Positions 18,714 through 28,045 of a stretch of DNA of 64,000 nucleotides are shown one piece after another (position 1 is the first letter of the stretch; every line of letters begins with the position of its first letter). This DNA comes from Nocardia elegans NBRC 108235 (GTDB lineage: Bacteria; Actinomycetota; Actinomycetes; Mycobacteriales; Mycobacteriaceae). The notes beneath the pieces are model-generated. The model was not told the DNA's origin and searched no databases. It was given only the letters and a program-made list of their open reading frames with translations. The stretch is taken from assembly GCF_001612845.1 (NCBI RefSeq), contig NZ_BDBF01000031.1, positions 44,223 through 108,222 of the forward strand. The letters run 5' to 3'. Both the position numbers and the translations under genes were made by a program.

Positions 18714-19958
18714 TCAGGGGATCACGACCGCGGCGGTGATCGGCGCCGGGTCGTCGGCCCAGCGTCGGCCGGTGTCACGCGGTGTGATGCCGTGGTCGGT
18801 CCAGGCGGACAGCAACCGCGCGACCTTGGCGTGCATGGTGGTGCGCAGGCGATCGAAGGAGTTGTCCGGCACGTCGTCGACCTCCCCGAGCAGCAGCCAC
18901 CACGCCCAGGCGACCGCACCGGCGTTGGCGACGAAGTCCGGCAGCACCGGAACACCGCGGGCGGCGAGCATGGCCTCCGCCTCCGGTGTGGTGGCGGCGT
19001 TGGCCGCCTCGACGACGACGCGGGCGCGCACGTCGAAGGAATTGTCCGGCGTGATCGCGTACGAAATGGCCGCCGGCACCAGGATGTCGACATCGGCGGA
19101 CAGCACCGCGGTGCGCGGCAGTTGCTCGACATCCGCCGGCAACCGGGAGCGGTCGATCTCGCCGTAGTCGTCGCGCAATTCCAGCAAAGCCGGGATATCG
19201 AGTCCGCCCGCCCGGTACAGGGCACCGGCGGCATCGGCCACCGTGGTCACGCGCATGCCCGCCTCGTGTAGGTAGTAGGCCGCCGCGCCGCCCATGGTGC
19301 CGACTCCCTGAATCGCGACCGTCGTCTCGGCCGGCATCCGGCCCCACGAGACGGCCGTGGCGAGGCACGCGTGCGCGACGCCGTAGCCGCCGATCACATC
19401 GCCCAGCAGGAAACCGCCCTCGACCGCCGCGTTCAGTCCGTTGCGGACCCGTTCCAGGGTGGCGGCCGGATCCGCGGCGCGGCGGATCGCGGCGTGATAA
19501 CTCTGCCCCAGACCCAGCTTCTCGAAGACCTCGTCGATCAGATGTTGCGGGACGCCCAGGTCCTCCGCGGTCACCCAGTGCGCGTCGATCCACGGGCGCA
19601 TGGCCTCGCAGAATCGCTCCAGCACCTCGATGGCACGCGGATCCTTCGGATCGAAGTCGATGCCGCCCTTCGCGCCGCCGATCGGCAGGTCGAAGGTCGC
19701 GGTCTTGGCGGCCATTCCGCGCGCCAGATCCTCCACCTCGCTCAGCGTGCAGCCGGCCCGCATGCGGGTGCCGCCGGTGGCCAGGCCGCCGCGCAGCGTG
19801 TGGACGACGAGATAGCCGACGGCGCCGGTATCCGAATCGGTCCACTGCAGCCGCATATACGGCTCGGGGCGGCGGATCGCGGGGGTGACCGGGACGGTCG
19901 CGGGCACCGGCGGGACGGTCGGTGCGGTGTCCTCGGCCGGGTTGTGGATCGTCGTCAC
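18714..19958 (-). CDS. Glu/Leu/Phe/Val dehydrogenase family protein
   Basis: This NAD(P)-linked amino acid dehydrogenase has 414 residues. The catalytic Lys region is LPIGGAKGGIDFDPKD, and the dinucleotide-binding GVGTMGGAAA follows in the C-terminal Rossmann domain. It probably deaminates glutamate or a branched-chain amino acid; the substrate is not readable. AAGGAGGTAG before the GTG at 19958 is a strong ribosome binding site. It is divergent from a LysR gene, with a 9-bp-arm inverted repeat between them, so LysR control is likely. Confidence 0.85.
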   Translation of the reverse strand: MTTIHNPAEDTAPTVPPVPATVPVTPAIRRPEPYMRLQWTDSDTGAVGYLVVHTLRGGLATGGTRMRAGCTLSEVEDLARGMAAKTATFDLPIGGAKGGIDFDPKDPRAIEVLERFCEAMRPWIDAHWVTAEDLGVPQHLIDEVFEKLGLGQSYHAAIRRAADPAATLERVRNGLNAAVEGGFLLGDVIGGYGVAHACLATAVSWGRMPAETTVAIQGVGTMGGAAAYYLHEAGMRVTTVADAAGALYRAGGLDIPALLELRDDYGEIDRSRLPADVEQLPRTAVLSADVDILVPAAISYAITPDNSFDVRARVVVEAANAATTPEAEAMLAARGVPVLPDFVANAGAVAWAWWLLLGEVDDVPDNSFDRLRTTMHAKVARLLSAWTDHGITPRDTGRRWADDPAPITAAVVIP

Positions 19959-20051
19959 GGCGAACTACCTCCTTCGCGTTCGGATGGCCGACCACCATCC
20001 GCGGGGGAACGACGAGTCGCATGACGATCGGCGTCCGGACCTCGTCGTCCC

Positions 20052-20076
20052 GGCTGGTGATTCGCTGTCACCAGCC
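20052..20076. promoter_or_regulatory. Inverted repeat between dehydrogenase and LysR genes
   Basis: GGCTGGTGA and TCACCAGCC are separated by seven bases, a perfect 9-bp dyad. It lies in the 233-bp divergent control region, about 95 bp before the dehydrogenase start and 115 bp before the LysR start. The size fits a LysR-type operator or another dimer-binding site. Confidence 0.55.
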
Positions 20077-20191
20077 TGCGTCCTGCCCGGTCACACGTCT
20101 ATTTACGGTTCGTTCACGGCCGTGTTCAGTGTTTCTGCACAGCGTTGCCGGCCGCGCGTACGGTTTCCGCGCAGCGCTTACGCTCGATGCC

Positions 20192-21190
20192 ATGGACCTG
20201 TCGCTGCCTCGCCTGCGCATGCTGCGCGAGCTGCATCGGCGCGGCACGATCACCGCGGCCGCGGGTGCGCTGCACTACACCGCCTCGGCGGTGTCGCAAC
20301 AGCTGGCTCAATTGGAGCGCGACGTGGGGCTGCGGCTGTTCGAGCGGCGCGGGCGCCGGCTGCAACTCACCGATCGCGGAGTTCTGCTCGCCGAGCACGC
20401 CGAGGAGATCCTCGCCTCGGTGGAGCGGGCCACCCAGGCGCTCGAGGAGTCCGGGGAGTCGGTGTCGGCGACACTCACCGCCGGAGTGTGGGCCTCGGTC
20501 GCCTCGGGGCTGCTGCCCGATGCGCTCACCGCGCTCGCCCGCGCCCATCCGGGCATTCTGGTGCGGACCAGGGAACTCGCACCGGAGGCGACGGCTGCCG
20601 CTGTTCGCGACGGGACCCTCGACCTGTCGTTCGTCCTCGACTACTCGAATTACCCGATGACCTGGGACCGCGGTCTGGAACGTGCCGTGATCGCGGTCGA
20701 GCGGCTCTACGCGGCGGTGCCGGCCGGAGCGGTGCCGGCGCCGGCGGTGACGCTGGCCGATCTGGCGGAACATCCGTGGATCCTCGCGCCCGCTCGCTCC
20801 CATTTCGGTCACGCGGTCCGCCTGGCCTTCCAGTCCGGCGGGGTCGAACCACGCATCGACCACGAAGTGGAGGAGCAGTCGACCGCGATGGCGCTGGTCG
20901 CGGCCGGCCTGGGCGTCACGCTGGTCTCGGATCTGGGGCTGGCGCTGCGGCCGCCGGGCGTGGATATCGTCGGGCTCGGCGAGGGGCTTACCCGAACCGT
21001 CTCACTGGCTTACCGCACCAATACGGCACGCCGGGCGGCCCTGCTGTTCGTCGTGAACGCGGTCCGGGCCGCCGCCGTCGACAAAGGTCTCGGCCCGGAG
21101 CGGCCGTTGCTCGCCGCACCGGGCCCGGAAACCGTTGCGCCAGCCAATGATTCGGCCGAGGTCACACACAAGAGTCTAGGGCTCGACTGA
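20192..21190 (+). CDS. LysR-family transcriptional regulator
   Basis: This 332-residue regulator has a typical winged-helix N-terminus (LPRLRMLRELHRRGTITAAAGALHYTASAVSQQLAQLE) and a substrate-binding effector domain. The frame is open 270 bp upstream, but the ATG at 20192 fits the family start and follows TACGCT (20179-20184) by seven bases. It is divergent from the amino acid dehydrogenase gene, its most likely target. It converges on the AmiC-like gene with 27 bp between them. Confidence 0.88.
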   Translation: MDLSLPRLRMLRELHRRGTITAAAGALHYTASAVSQQLAQLERDVGLRLFERRGRRLQLTDRGVLLAEHAEEILASVERATQALEESGESVSATLTAGVWASVASGLLPDALTALARAHPGILVRTRELAPEATAAAVRDGTLDLSFVLDYSNYPMTWDRGLERAVIAVERLYAAVPAGAVPAPAVTLADLAEHPWILAPARSHFGHAVRLAFQSGGVEPRIDHEVEEQSTAMALVAAGLGVTLVSDLGLALRPPGVDIVGLGEGLTRTVSLAYRTNTARRAALLFVVNAVRAAAVDKGLGPERPLLAAPGPETVAPANDSAEVTHKSLGLD

Positions 21191-21217
21191 GCCGCGCGAG
21201 GTGCCGGTACAGCGGCG

Positions 21218-22285
21218 TCAGTACAAGGTGTCCAGTATCCGCAGGTCCACGCCCTCTGCGCGGGCGATCAGGCTGGGCGGGCGGACCACGTGGTTGTCGC
21301 GGTACATCCGCGCTCCCGACGGCGTCTCCAGCACCACGCCGTCCTCGAGCGCGGCCCGCATCCGCGGCACCTCGAGGGAGCCGACCGCGTGGGCCATCGC
21401 CCGCAGCGTATGCAGCGCCTCGTAGGCGGTGTTGCCGAAATAGGTGAGCTTCGGCGCGAAGCGGCCGTGCATGCGGTGATAGCGGGCCTGCCGGTCGGGA
21501 TCGGCGTTCACATCGGGGAACAGACTGGAGGCGACATAGAGGTCGGTGTTGGCGCCGGGGCCGGCGGCGAGCAGGAGTTGTTCGTCGACGACCGGGCTGA
21601 CCCGCAGTTGCCTCTCGGCCCGGCCCATCGCGGTGAACTGCTGGTTGAACCGGACCGCGTCCATCCCGACCAGCAACATCACGATGCCGTCGACCAGGTC
21701 CAGGCACGGATCGGTGAGGATCGAGCCGAAGTCCCGGGTCCCCAGCGGCACATAGCGCTCGTAGCGGACGGCGTCGCGGTACGCGGCACGGACGTCGCGG
21801 CCGGTGGCGACCGGCCAGATGTAGTCGTTGCCGATGATCGCCCAGCGGCGGGTGCCGAATTCCCGGGACAACCACCGCATGGCCGGCAGGATGTGGCCGC
21901 TGGGCGCCTCGCCGATCATCACCACCTCGGCCGGTTCGTTCGGCAGCTCCTCGTAGACGTTGGCGAACAGATACGGAACCCGCCCGCCCGTGACCCGGGC
22001 AACCGCCTGGCGGACCGCCGAGATGTGCCAGCCGGTGATGGCATCGACCATTCCGGTGGCCAGCAGCGCCGAGACCTCGTCGGCCACCTCGGCCGGACTG
22101 CGGCCGCCGTCGATGGTCGTCACCCGGACCTGCCGGCCCAGAATTCCTGTGCCGCTGTTGATTTCTTTCGCAGCCAAGGAAATCGCCGCTTCACAGGACG
22201 GCGCGACAATTCCGACGGGGCCCTGCAGGGGGACGATATTCAGGACCTCGACCACTTCGTCCGGGCTCTCGCCGAAGGAGAACAT
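21218..22285 (-). CDS. AmiC-like periplasmic-binding-fold sensor without signal peptide
   Basis: This 355-residue protein has the type I periplasmic-binding fold of amide/urea/branched-chain amino acid receptors: LNIVPLQGPVGIVAPSCEAAISLAAKEINSGTGI, then WAIIGNDYIWPVATG and a C-terminal DNHVVRPP. It starts directly with the first beta strand and has no signal peptide or lipobox, so it should stay in the cytoplasm, as AmiC does. GAAGAAGGG precedes the ATG at 22285. It is divergent from a MarR gene only 45 bp away, and no permease or ATPase is nearby, so a ligand-sensing regulatory role is more likely than transport. The ligand is unknown. Confidence 0.75.
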   Translation of the reverse strand: MFSFGESPDEVVEVLNIVPLQGPVGIVAPSCEAAISLAAKEINSGTGILGRQVRVTTIDGGRSPAEVADEVSALLATGMVDAITGWHISAVRQAVARVTGGRVPYLFANVYEELPNEPAEVVMIGEAPSGHILPAMRWLSREFGTRRWAIIGNDYIWPVATGRDVRAAYRDAVRYERYVPLGTRDFGSILTDPCLDLVDGIVMLLVGMDAVRFNQQFTAMGRAERQLRVSPVVDEQLLLAAGPGANTDLYVASSLFPDVNADPDRQARYHRMHGRFAPKLTYFGNTAYEALHTLRAMAHAVGSLEVPRMRAALEDGVVLETPSGARMYRDNHVVRPPSLIARAEGVDLRILDTLY

Positions 22286-22330
22286 TCGGTACCCTTCTTC
22301 GTATCCGAGCGAAATGATGGGGCGGAAAAT

Positions 22331-22765
22331 ATGTCGACCATTGTAAGTGGCGTCGCCACGCTGCACGGGGCGCTGCGAGCTGCGGAACGCGGTTGGCTCC
22401 GCCACCTCGACGCGGCACTGTGTGCCAGGCAGCTGACCGCCGACCAGTGGGCCATGCTGTCGAATCTGTCCGACCGCTCCGGCATCACCATGAGCGAGCT
22501 TGCGGTTCGTGCCCAGCTACCGCCCTCGTCGGCCACCCGCCACGCCGACGCCCTGGCCGAGCGCGGCCTGATCTTTCGAATTGCGGCCGAGGACGACCGC
22601 CGCCGCATTCTCATCGGTTTGACCCATCGCGGCAAGGATCTGGTGGATTCGGTGCGCGAGCAGGAGTCGCTCGCGGAAGAGGAATTGCGTAAACGAATCG
22701 GCGCGCGAAATCACGCGGAATTGCTGCGACTGCTCGAGTTGATGGTCGAAACCCAGTCGGATTGA
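22331..22765 (+). CDS. MarR-family transcriptional regulator
   Basis: This 144-residue winged-helix protein contains ITMSELAVRAQLPPSSATRHADALAERGLI and the wing DDRRRILIGLT. A GGGGCGGA ribosome binding site precedes the ATG at 22331; the open frame further upstream is antisense to the AmiC-like gene. The divergent arrangement with 45 bp between starts means the two promoters must overlap, so this protein probably controls both genes. Confidence 0.85.
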   Translation: MSTIVSGVATLHGALRAAERGWLRHLDAALCARQLTADQWAMLSNLSDRSGITMSELAVRAQLPPSSATRHADALAERGLIFRIAAEDDRRRILIGLTHRGKDLVDSVREQESLAEEELRKRIGARNHAELLRLLELMVETQSD

Positions 22766-22834
22766 TCCGGTTCGGAACGCGGCCTCCGACTCGGCGATAA
22801 TCCGGCAATTCCGGCAGCCGATAGGATCGCCGGT

Positions 22835-24139
22835 ATGCCGGTCTCCACCACCGCGACGGCCTCCGGGCTGTGCGCCTTCGTCGATGCCTCGCCGTCCCCG
22901 TTTCACGTATGCCGCACGGTGGAAGCCGAATTGACGGCCCACGGATTCACCGAACTGCCCGAGGCCCGGCCGTGGACCGAGGCGGCGGAGACGAACCGGG
23001 GAGTGGGCCGCTACTTCGTGATCCGCGGCGGATCGCTGGTCGCCTGGGCCGCGACGACCACCGATCCGGCGGGTGCGTTCCGGGTGGTCGGCGCGCACAC
23101 CGACAGCCCGAATCTGCGTGTCAAACAGCATCCCGATCTGGCCGTCGCGGGCTGGCAGTTGATCGGCCTGGAACCCTACGGCGGCGCTTGGCTCAATTCC
23201 TGGCTGGACCGTGATCTCGGCATCTCGGGCCGGCTCACCGTGCGCGAGGGCGACGCACTGGGCCAGCGGCTGGTCCGCATCGACGATCCGCTGGTCCGGG
23301 TGCCGCAACTGGCCATCCACCTGTCCGAGGATCGGCGCGGGGTGACGCTGGATCCGCAACGCCACGTCAACGGCATCTGGGGATTGGGGGAGCGGCCGCG
23401 CTCGTTCATCGCCTACGTCGCCGAACAGGCCGGCGTCCGCGCCGACGACGTGCTCGGGTGGGAACTGATGACCCACGACCTGGAACCGAGCCGGGTGGTC
23501 GGCCGCGACCAGGATCTGGTGAGTGCGCCGCGGCTGGACAACCAGGCCACCTGCTATGCCGGATTGCAGGCGTTCCTGGCCGCCGCGGACCGGGACGGCG
23601 GCATCACCCCGGTGCTGGCGATGTTCGATCACGAGGAGGTCGGCAGCCAATCCGACCGCGGCGCCCAATCGGATCTGCTGCCCGCGATCCTGGAGCGAAT
23701 CGTGCTCGCCCGCGGTGGTGGCCGCGCGGATTACCTTGCGGCGCTGGCCGGTTCGATCTGCGCCTCCGGTGATATGGCCCATGCCACCCACCCCAACTAT
23801 CCGGACCGGCACGAGCCCTCGCATCGCATCGAGGTCGGCGGCGGCCCGGTGCTGAAGGTCAATCAGAATCTGCGTTACGCCACCGATGCGGTCGGTGCCG
23901 GAGCCTTCGCCCTGGCCTGTGCGCAGGCCGGGGTGCCACTGCAGCGGTACGTGCATCGCGCGGATCTGCCCTGCGGTTCCACCATCGGCCCGATGACCGC
24001 GGCGCGCACCGGCATGCCGACCGTCGACGTGGGCGCACCACAGCTGGCGATGCATTCGGCGCGCGAACTGATGGGCGCCGCGGACGTGGCCTCCTATTCG
24101 GCGGCGCTCGCGGCGTTCCTCACACCACTCGGGCGGTAG
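22835..24139 (+). CDS. M18-family aspartyl aminopeptidase
   Basis: This zinc aminopeptidase of 434 residues removes N-terminal acidic residues from peptides in the cytosol. The metal ligands are visible in GAHTDSPNLRVK, SAPRLDNQA, FDHEEVGSQSDRGAQS and DMAHATHPNYPDRHEP. It corresponds to PepC/Rv0800 of M. tuberculosis, also just before purL. TAGGAT (22822-22827) stands seven bases before the ATG, a leaderless layout. Its 3' end overlaps the convergent GT87 gene by 46 bp. Confidence 0.92.
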   Translation: MPVSTTATASGLCAFVDASPSPFHVCRTVEAELTAHGFTELPEARPWTEAAETNRGVGRYFVIRGGSLVAWAATTTDPAGAFRVVGAHTDSPNLRVKQHPDLAVAGWQLIGLEPYGGAWLNSWLDRDLGISGRLTVREGDALGQRLVRIDDPLVRVPQLAIHLSEDRRGVTLDPQRHVNGIWGLGERPRSFIAYVAEQAGVRADDVLGWELMTHDLEPSRVVGRDQDLVSAPRLDNQATCYAGLQAFLAAADRDGGITPVLAMFDHEEVGSQSDRGAQSDLLPAILERIVLARGGGRADYLAALAGSICASGDMAHATHPNYPDRHEPSHRIEVGGGPVLKVNQNLRYATDAVGAGAFALACAQAGVPLQRYVHRADLPCGSTIGPMTAARTGMPTVDVGAPQLAMHSARELMGAADVASYSAALAAFLTPLGR

Positions 24140-25404
24140 GCGATCGCCGCGATCACCAGAGCGGCGAAGGTCACCAGCACATAGCTGCTGCCGATGATCT
24201 GCTGCCACCACGCCCAGCGGAGTTCGCGGTCGGCGTTGTGTGGCAGCACCCACTGTGGTCCGACCATGAACAGCACGGTGATCACGGCGGTGATCGCGAT
24301 CCACATCCGCCGCCGCCGAGCCGCGCGTCCCGGCGTATCCGGGGCGTCCGCGGCCGGCATCCTGGCGATGAGGTCGCCCGCGACCAGCAGGGCGGGGGCG
24401 ACCCACACCCAGTGGTGCGACCACGAGACCGGCGAGACCAGCAGGACCGCCGCCGAGTTCACCAGCAGCGCGGACACCTGGTGGCCGGCGTCGAGCAGCC
24501 GTTTCATCCACAGGGCGGCGAGTCCGATCGCGATGAGTGACAGTCCGATCCAGATAGCCGTCGCGGCGCCGTCGGATACGCCCAGGCGGAAGGCGAACCC
24601 CTTGAGCGACTGATTGCCCGCGTACTGCGGCGGCCCGATGCGACCGGTATCGATCAGCGTGTGGAACCAGTATTCGGTGGAATCGTGCGGGAACAGCAGG
24701 TATGCCAGCGCGATCGCGCCGATCGCCGAGCCGATGAGGGTGAGGCACGCGCGCCAGTCCCGGCGCAGCAGGAAGTAGAGCAGGTAGCCGGCCGGAATCA
24801 GCTTCACCGCCACCGTGATTCCGATCAGCATGCCGCGCGGCCAGAACGGTTTGCGAACCAGTGCGTCCAGCGCGACGGCCGCCATCAGGATCAGATTGAT
24901 CTGGCCGAAGTTGTAGGTCTGGCGCACCGGCTCGGACAGGCCGAGCACGGCGAGCGCCCCGATCAGCAGGATCACCCGGGTGGACCGGTCCATCTCCGGC
25001 CGGATCCGGACCAGCACCAGCCACAACGTGACCGCGAGACTCGCCATCGAGGTGAGCAGCACCAGCCATTGGGCGACGGCGAGCGGCATCAGCGCGAGCG
25101 GCGCGAAGAACAGTGCGGCCAGCGGCGGATAGGTGAACGGCAGCCCGATGCCGTAGACCTTGGGCATCGGCCCGTACAGGTCGCCGCCGTCGAGCCATGT
25201 GCGGGCGCCGTTGCGGTAGACCTGGAGATCGATGTAGCCGGTCCAGATGTGGGCGGCCCAGGAGACGATCGCCGAGACGACGAACAGGGCGATCGCGATC
25301 AGGAGTAGCCGTCGCTGCCGAGTCGTCAGCCCCCCGGTGGACCGCGCGGACGACGTGGTCGCGGGCAGTTCGTCCGGATCTGCGACCCTGGATCGATCGT
25401 TCAC
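24094..25404 (-). CDS. GT87-family polyprenol-phosphate mannosyltransferase-like membrane protein
   Basis: This integral membrane glycosyltransferase-C of the DUF2029/GT87 family has 436 residues and about ten hydrophobic segments. The first extracytoplasmic loop GYIDLQVYRNGARTWLDGGDLY carries the catalytic Asp region, and LPFTYPPLAALFFAPLALMP is the family's second hallmark. Such enzymes add mannose from polyprenyl-phosphate-mannose to lipomannan, arabinogalactan or related glycans. I take the GTG at 25404 as the start because TACGCT stands six bases before it; a longer frame to 25533 would run into the purL promoter region. Confidence 0.85.
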   Translation of the reverse strand: MNDRSRVADPDELPATTSSARSTGGLTTRQRRLLLIAIALFVVSAIVSWAAHIWTGYIDLQVYRNGARTWLDGGDLYGPMPKVYGIGLPFTYPPLAALFFAPLALMPLAVAQWLVLLTSMASLAVTLWLVLVRIRPEMDRSTRVILLIGALAVLGLSEPVRQTYNFGQINLILMAAVALDALVRKPFWPRGMLIGITVAVKLIPAGYLLYFLLRRDWRACLTLIGSAIGAIALAYLLFPHDSTEYWFHTLIDTGRIGPPQYAGNQSLKGFAFRLGVSDGAATAIWIGLSLIAIGLAALWMKRLLDAGHQVSALLVNSAAVLLVSPVSWSHHWVWVAPALLVAGDLIARMPAADAPDTPGRAARRRRMWIAITAVITVLFMVGPQWVLPHNADRELRWAWWQQIIGSSYVLVTFAALVIAAIAYRPSGVRNAASAAE

Positions 25405-25482
25405 CGGCTCAGCGTACCGGTGAACAGGTGCTGCCTGGTCGGCCTGGGTTTGCCACCCATTAGGCAATGTCGTTTGCAGTCC

Positions 25483-25539
25483 AATGGGCCGCCCTCCGCG
25501 GTAACACTCCGCTGCCTCCTCCGGACGGCCCATTAGACT
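25483..25539 (+). promoter_or_regulatory. purL control region: 9-bp inverted repeat and -10 box
   Basis: AATGGGCCG (25483-25491) pairs with CGGCCCATT (25526-25534), and CCCATTAG recurs at 25456 and 25530. TAGACT at 25534-25539 is a plausible -10 box that would give a leader of about 90 bases before purL. The repeat may be an operator or a leader structure upstream of the start point. The remaining leader holds no recognisable riboswitch. Confidence 0.35.
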
Positions 25540-25637
25540 GGCCTGGATTCCCCATCCGCGTGCATTCCGTCTCTCACTCCAGCGTCGGAGCTCGTAGCTG
25601 CACGTTTGCCCGGCCGAAAGGACCTAGGTAGCCCACC

Positions 25638-27932
25638 GTGACTGTCCACGTCGACACCGTCAGCGCCGCCGCAGCCACCCCGGATACCCCGCAGCCGTAC
25701 AAGGAGCTGGGTCTCAAGGACGACGAATACGCGCGCATCCGCGACATTCTGGGCCGCCGCCCCACCGATGCCGAGCTGGCGATGTACTCGGTGATGTGGA
25801 GCGAACACTGCTCCTACAAATCCTCGAAGGTGCACCTGCGCTACTTCGGCCAGACCACCACCGAGGAGATGCGCGCATCCATGCTGGCCGGTATCGGCGA
25901 GAACGCGGGCGTGGTGGACATCGGTGACGGCTGGGCGGTCACCTTCAAGGTGGAAAGCCACAACCACCCCTCCTACGTCGAGCCGTACCAGGGCGCGGCC
26001 ACCGGTGTCGGCGGCATCGTGCGCGACATCATGGCGATGGGCGCACGGCCGATCGCGGTGATGGACCAGTTGCGCTTCGGTGCGGCCGACCATCCCGACA
26101 CCCGTCGAGTGGTCGACGGCGTGGTGCGCGGTGTCGGCGGCTACGGCAACTCCCTCGGCCTGCCCAACGTCGGCGGCGAAACCGTCTTCGACGCCTCCTA
26201 TCAGGGCAATCCGCTGGTGAACGCGCTGTGCGCGGGCGTGATGCGGGTGGAGGATCTGCACCTGGCCTTCGCCTCCGGAACCGGCAACAAGATCGTGCTG
26301 TTCGGCGCGCGGACCGGTCTGGACGGTATCGGCGGTGTGTCGGTGCTGGCCTCGGACACCTTCTCGGGTGACGAATCCGGTTCCGGCCGTAAGAAACTGC
26401 CCAGCGTGCAGGTGGGCGACCCGTTCGCCGAGAAGGTGCTCATCGAGTGCTGTCTCGAGCTGTACCACGCCGGACTGGTGGTCGGCATCCAGGACCTCGG
26501 CGGCGCCGGACTGTCCTGTGCGACATCGGAATTGGCGGCGGCCGGCGACGGCGGGATGCGCATCGACCTGGACAAGGTGCCGCTGCGCGCGGCGAATATG
26601 ACACCGGCGGAAGTGCTTTCGAGCGAATCGCAGGAACGCATGTGCGCGGTGGTGACGCCCGACAACGTCGAGGCGTTCATGGCCGTCTGCCACAAGTGGG
26701 ATGTGCTGGCCACCGTGATCGGTGAGGTCACCGACGGCGACCGCCTGGTGGTGAAGTGGCACGGCGAAACCGTGGTGGACGTGCCGCCGCGCACCGTCGC
26801 GCACGAAGGCCCCGTCTACGAGCGGCCCGTGCAGCGTCCCGAGGAGCAGGACGCGCTGGTCGCCGACACCACCGCCGGGCTGGCCCGGCCGACGTCCGGC
26901 GACGAGCTGCGGGCCACGCTGCTGAAGATGATCTCCAGCCCGCAGCTGTGCAGCCGCAAGTGGATCGTCGAGCAGTACGACCGGTACGTGCGCGGCAACA
27001 CGGTGCTGGCCGAACATGCCGACGCGGGCGTGATTCGCATCGACGAGGAGTCCGGCCGCGGCATCGCCCTGGCCACCGACGCCTCGGGCCGCTACACCAA
27101 ACTCGACCCCTACACCGGCGCGCAGCTGGCGCTGGCCGAGGCCTACCGCAACGTCGCCAGCACCGGCGCGACGCCCAAGGCCGTCACCAACTGCCTCAAC
27201 TTCGGTTCCCCCGAGGACCCGGGCGTGATGTGGCAGTTCCAGCAGGCCGTGCGCGGCCTCGCGGACGGCTGTGTGGCCCTGGGCATTCCGGTCACCGGCG
27301 GCAACGTCAGCTTCTACAACCAGACCGGGCAGACGGCGATCCTGCCGACCCCGGTGGTCGGCGTGCTCGGCGTCATCGACGATGTGCACCGGCGCATCCC
27401 GACCGGATTCGGCACCGAGCCCGGAGAGACGCTGATCCTGCTCGGCGAGACCCGTGACGAATTCGACGGATCCATCTGGTCGCAGGTCGAGCACGATCAC
27501 CTGGGCGGTGTGCCGCCGCGGGTGGACTTCGCCCGCGAGCAGTTGCTCGCCGAAGTGCTGACCGCCGGGTCGCGCGACGGAATGATCAGCGCCGCACACG
27601 ATCTCAGCGAGGGCGGCCTGGCCCAGGCGGTGGTCGAAGGAGCGCTGGCCGGTGAAACCGGTGTGCGCATCCTGCTGCCCGAGGGGGACGACCCGTTCGT
27701 CACGCTGTTCTCGGAATCGGCCGGACGCGTCCTGGTCGCGGTCCCGCGGTCGGAGGAGACGCGTTTCACCAAGATGTGCACCGCGCGCGAACTGCCGTGG
27801 GTGCGCATCGGCGTGGTGGATCAGGGCTCGGACTCGGTCGAGGTGCAGGGCCAGTTCTCGATCACGATGGACGAACTGCGCACCGCCCACGAGGGCACGC
27901 TGCCCGCGCTGTTCGGCGCCACCGCGGAGTGA
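25638..27932 (+). CDS. purL: FGAM synthase large subunit PurL (small type)
   Basis: This is the ATP-dependent synthetase subunit (764 residues) that converts FGAR to FGAM with ammonia from PurQ. The motifs YSVMWSEHCSYKSSK, KVESHNHPSY, GVGGIVRDI and the second ATPase-like half are all present. It is the short form, which works with PurS and PurQ, both encoded 7 kb upstream. GAAAGGACC lies before the GTG; the sequence TAGGTA with a seven-base gap to the GTG also resembles a leaderless box, so both modes are possible. Confidence 0.96.
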   Translation: MTVHVDTVSAAAATPDTPQPYKELGLKDDEYARIRDILGRRPTDAELAMYSVMWSEHCSYKSSKVHLRYFGQTTTEEMRASMLAGIGENAGVVDIGDGWAVTFKVESHNHPSYVEPYQGAATGVGGIVRDIMAMGARPIAVMDQLRFGAADHPDTRRVVDGVVRGVGGYGNSLGLPNVGGETVFDASYQGNPLVNALCAGVMRVEDLHLAFASGTGNKIVLFGARTGLDGIGGVSVLASDTFSGDESGSGRKKLPSVQVGDPFAEKVLIECCLELYHAGLVVGIQDLGGAGLSCATSELAAAGDGGMRIDLDKVPLRAANMTPAEVLSSESQERMCAVVTPDNVEAFMAVCHKWDVLATVIGEVTDGDRLVVKWHGETVVDVPPRTVAHEGPVYERPVQRPEEQDALVADTTAGLARPTSGDELRATLLKMISSPQLCSRKWIVEQYDRYVRGNTVLAEHADAGVIRIDEESGRGIALATDASGRYTKLDPYTGAQLALAEAYRNVASTGATPKAVTNCLNFGSPEDPGVMWQFQQAVRGLADGCVALGIPVTGGNVSFYNQTGQTAILPTPVVGVLGVIDDVHRRIPTGFGTEPGETLILLGETRDEFDGSIWSQVEHDHLGGVPPRVDFAREQLLAEVLTAGSRDGMISAAHDLSEGGLAQAVVEGALAGETGVRILLPEGDDPFVTLFSESAGRVLVAVPRSEETRFTKMCTARELPWVRIGVVDQGSDSVEVQGQFSITMDELRTAHEGTLPALFGATAE

Positions 27933-27955
27933 GCCGAGGCGGACCGCGGCCGCAC

Positions 27956-28001
27956 CCGCAGCGACGCGACCGGAGGCGGCAGTGCGCGTAACCACGGAGG
28001 G
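27956..28001 (+). repeat. Dispersed intergenic repeat, copy B (downstream of purL)
   Basis: This is the partner of the element at 17590-17634, sharing 28 of 34 bases in 27968-28001. It begins 24 bp after the purL stop, so both copies lie next to genes of the same enzyme complex, one before purS and one after purL. No gene is in it. Confidence 0.5.
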
Positions 28002-28045
28002 AGCCGCGCAGGGTGCCATCAGACGCTGCCAGCGCTGCGGTCCGC

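Noticed and set aside
22517..25198. 893-codon minus-strand open frame over the M18 gene
   Set aside because: Antisense shadow of MarR, M18 and out-of-frame GT87; no protein family visible.
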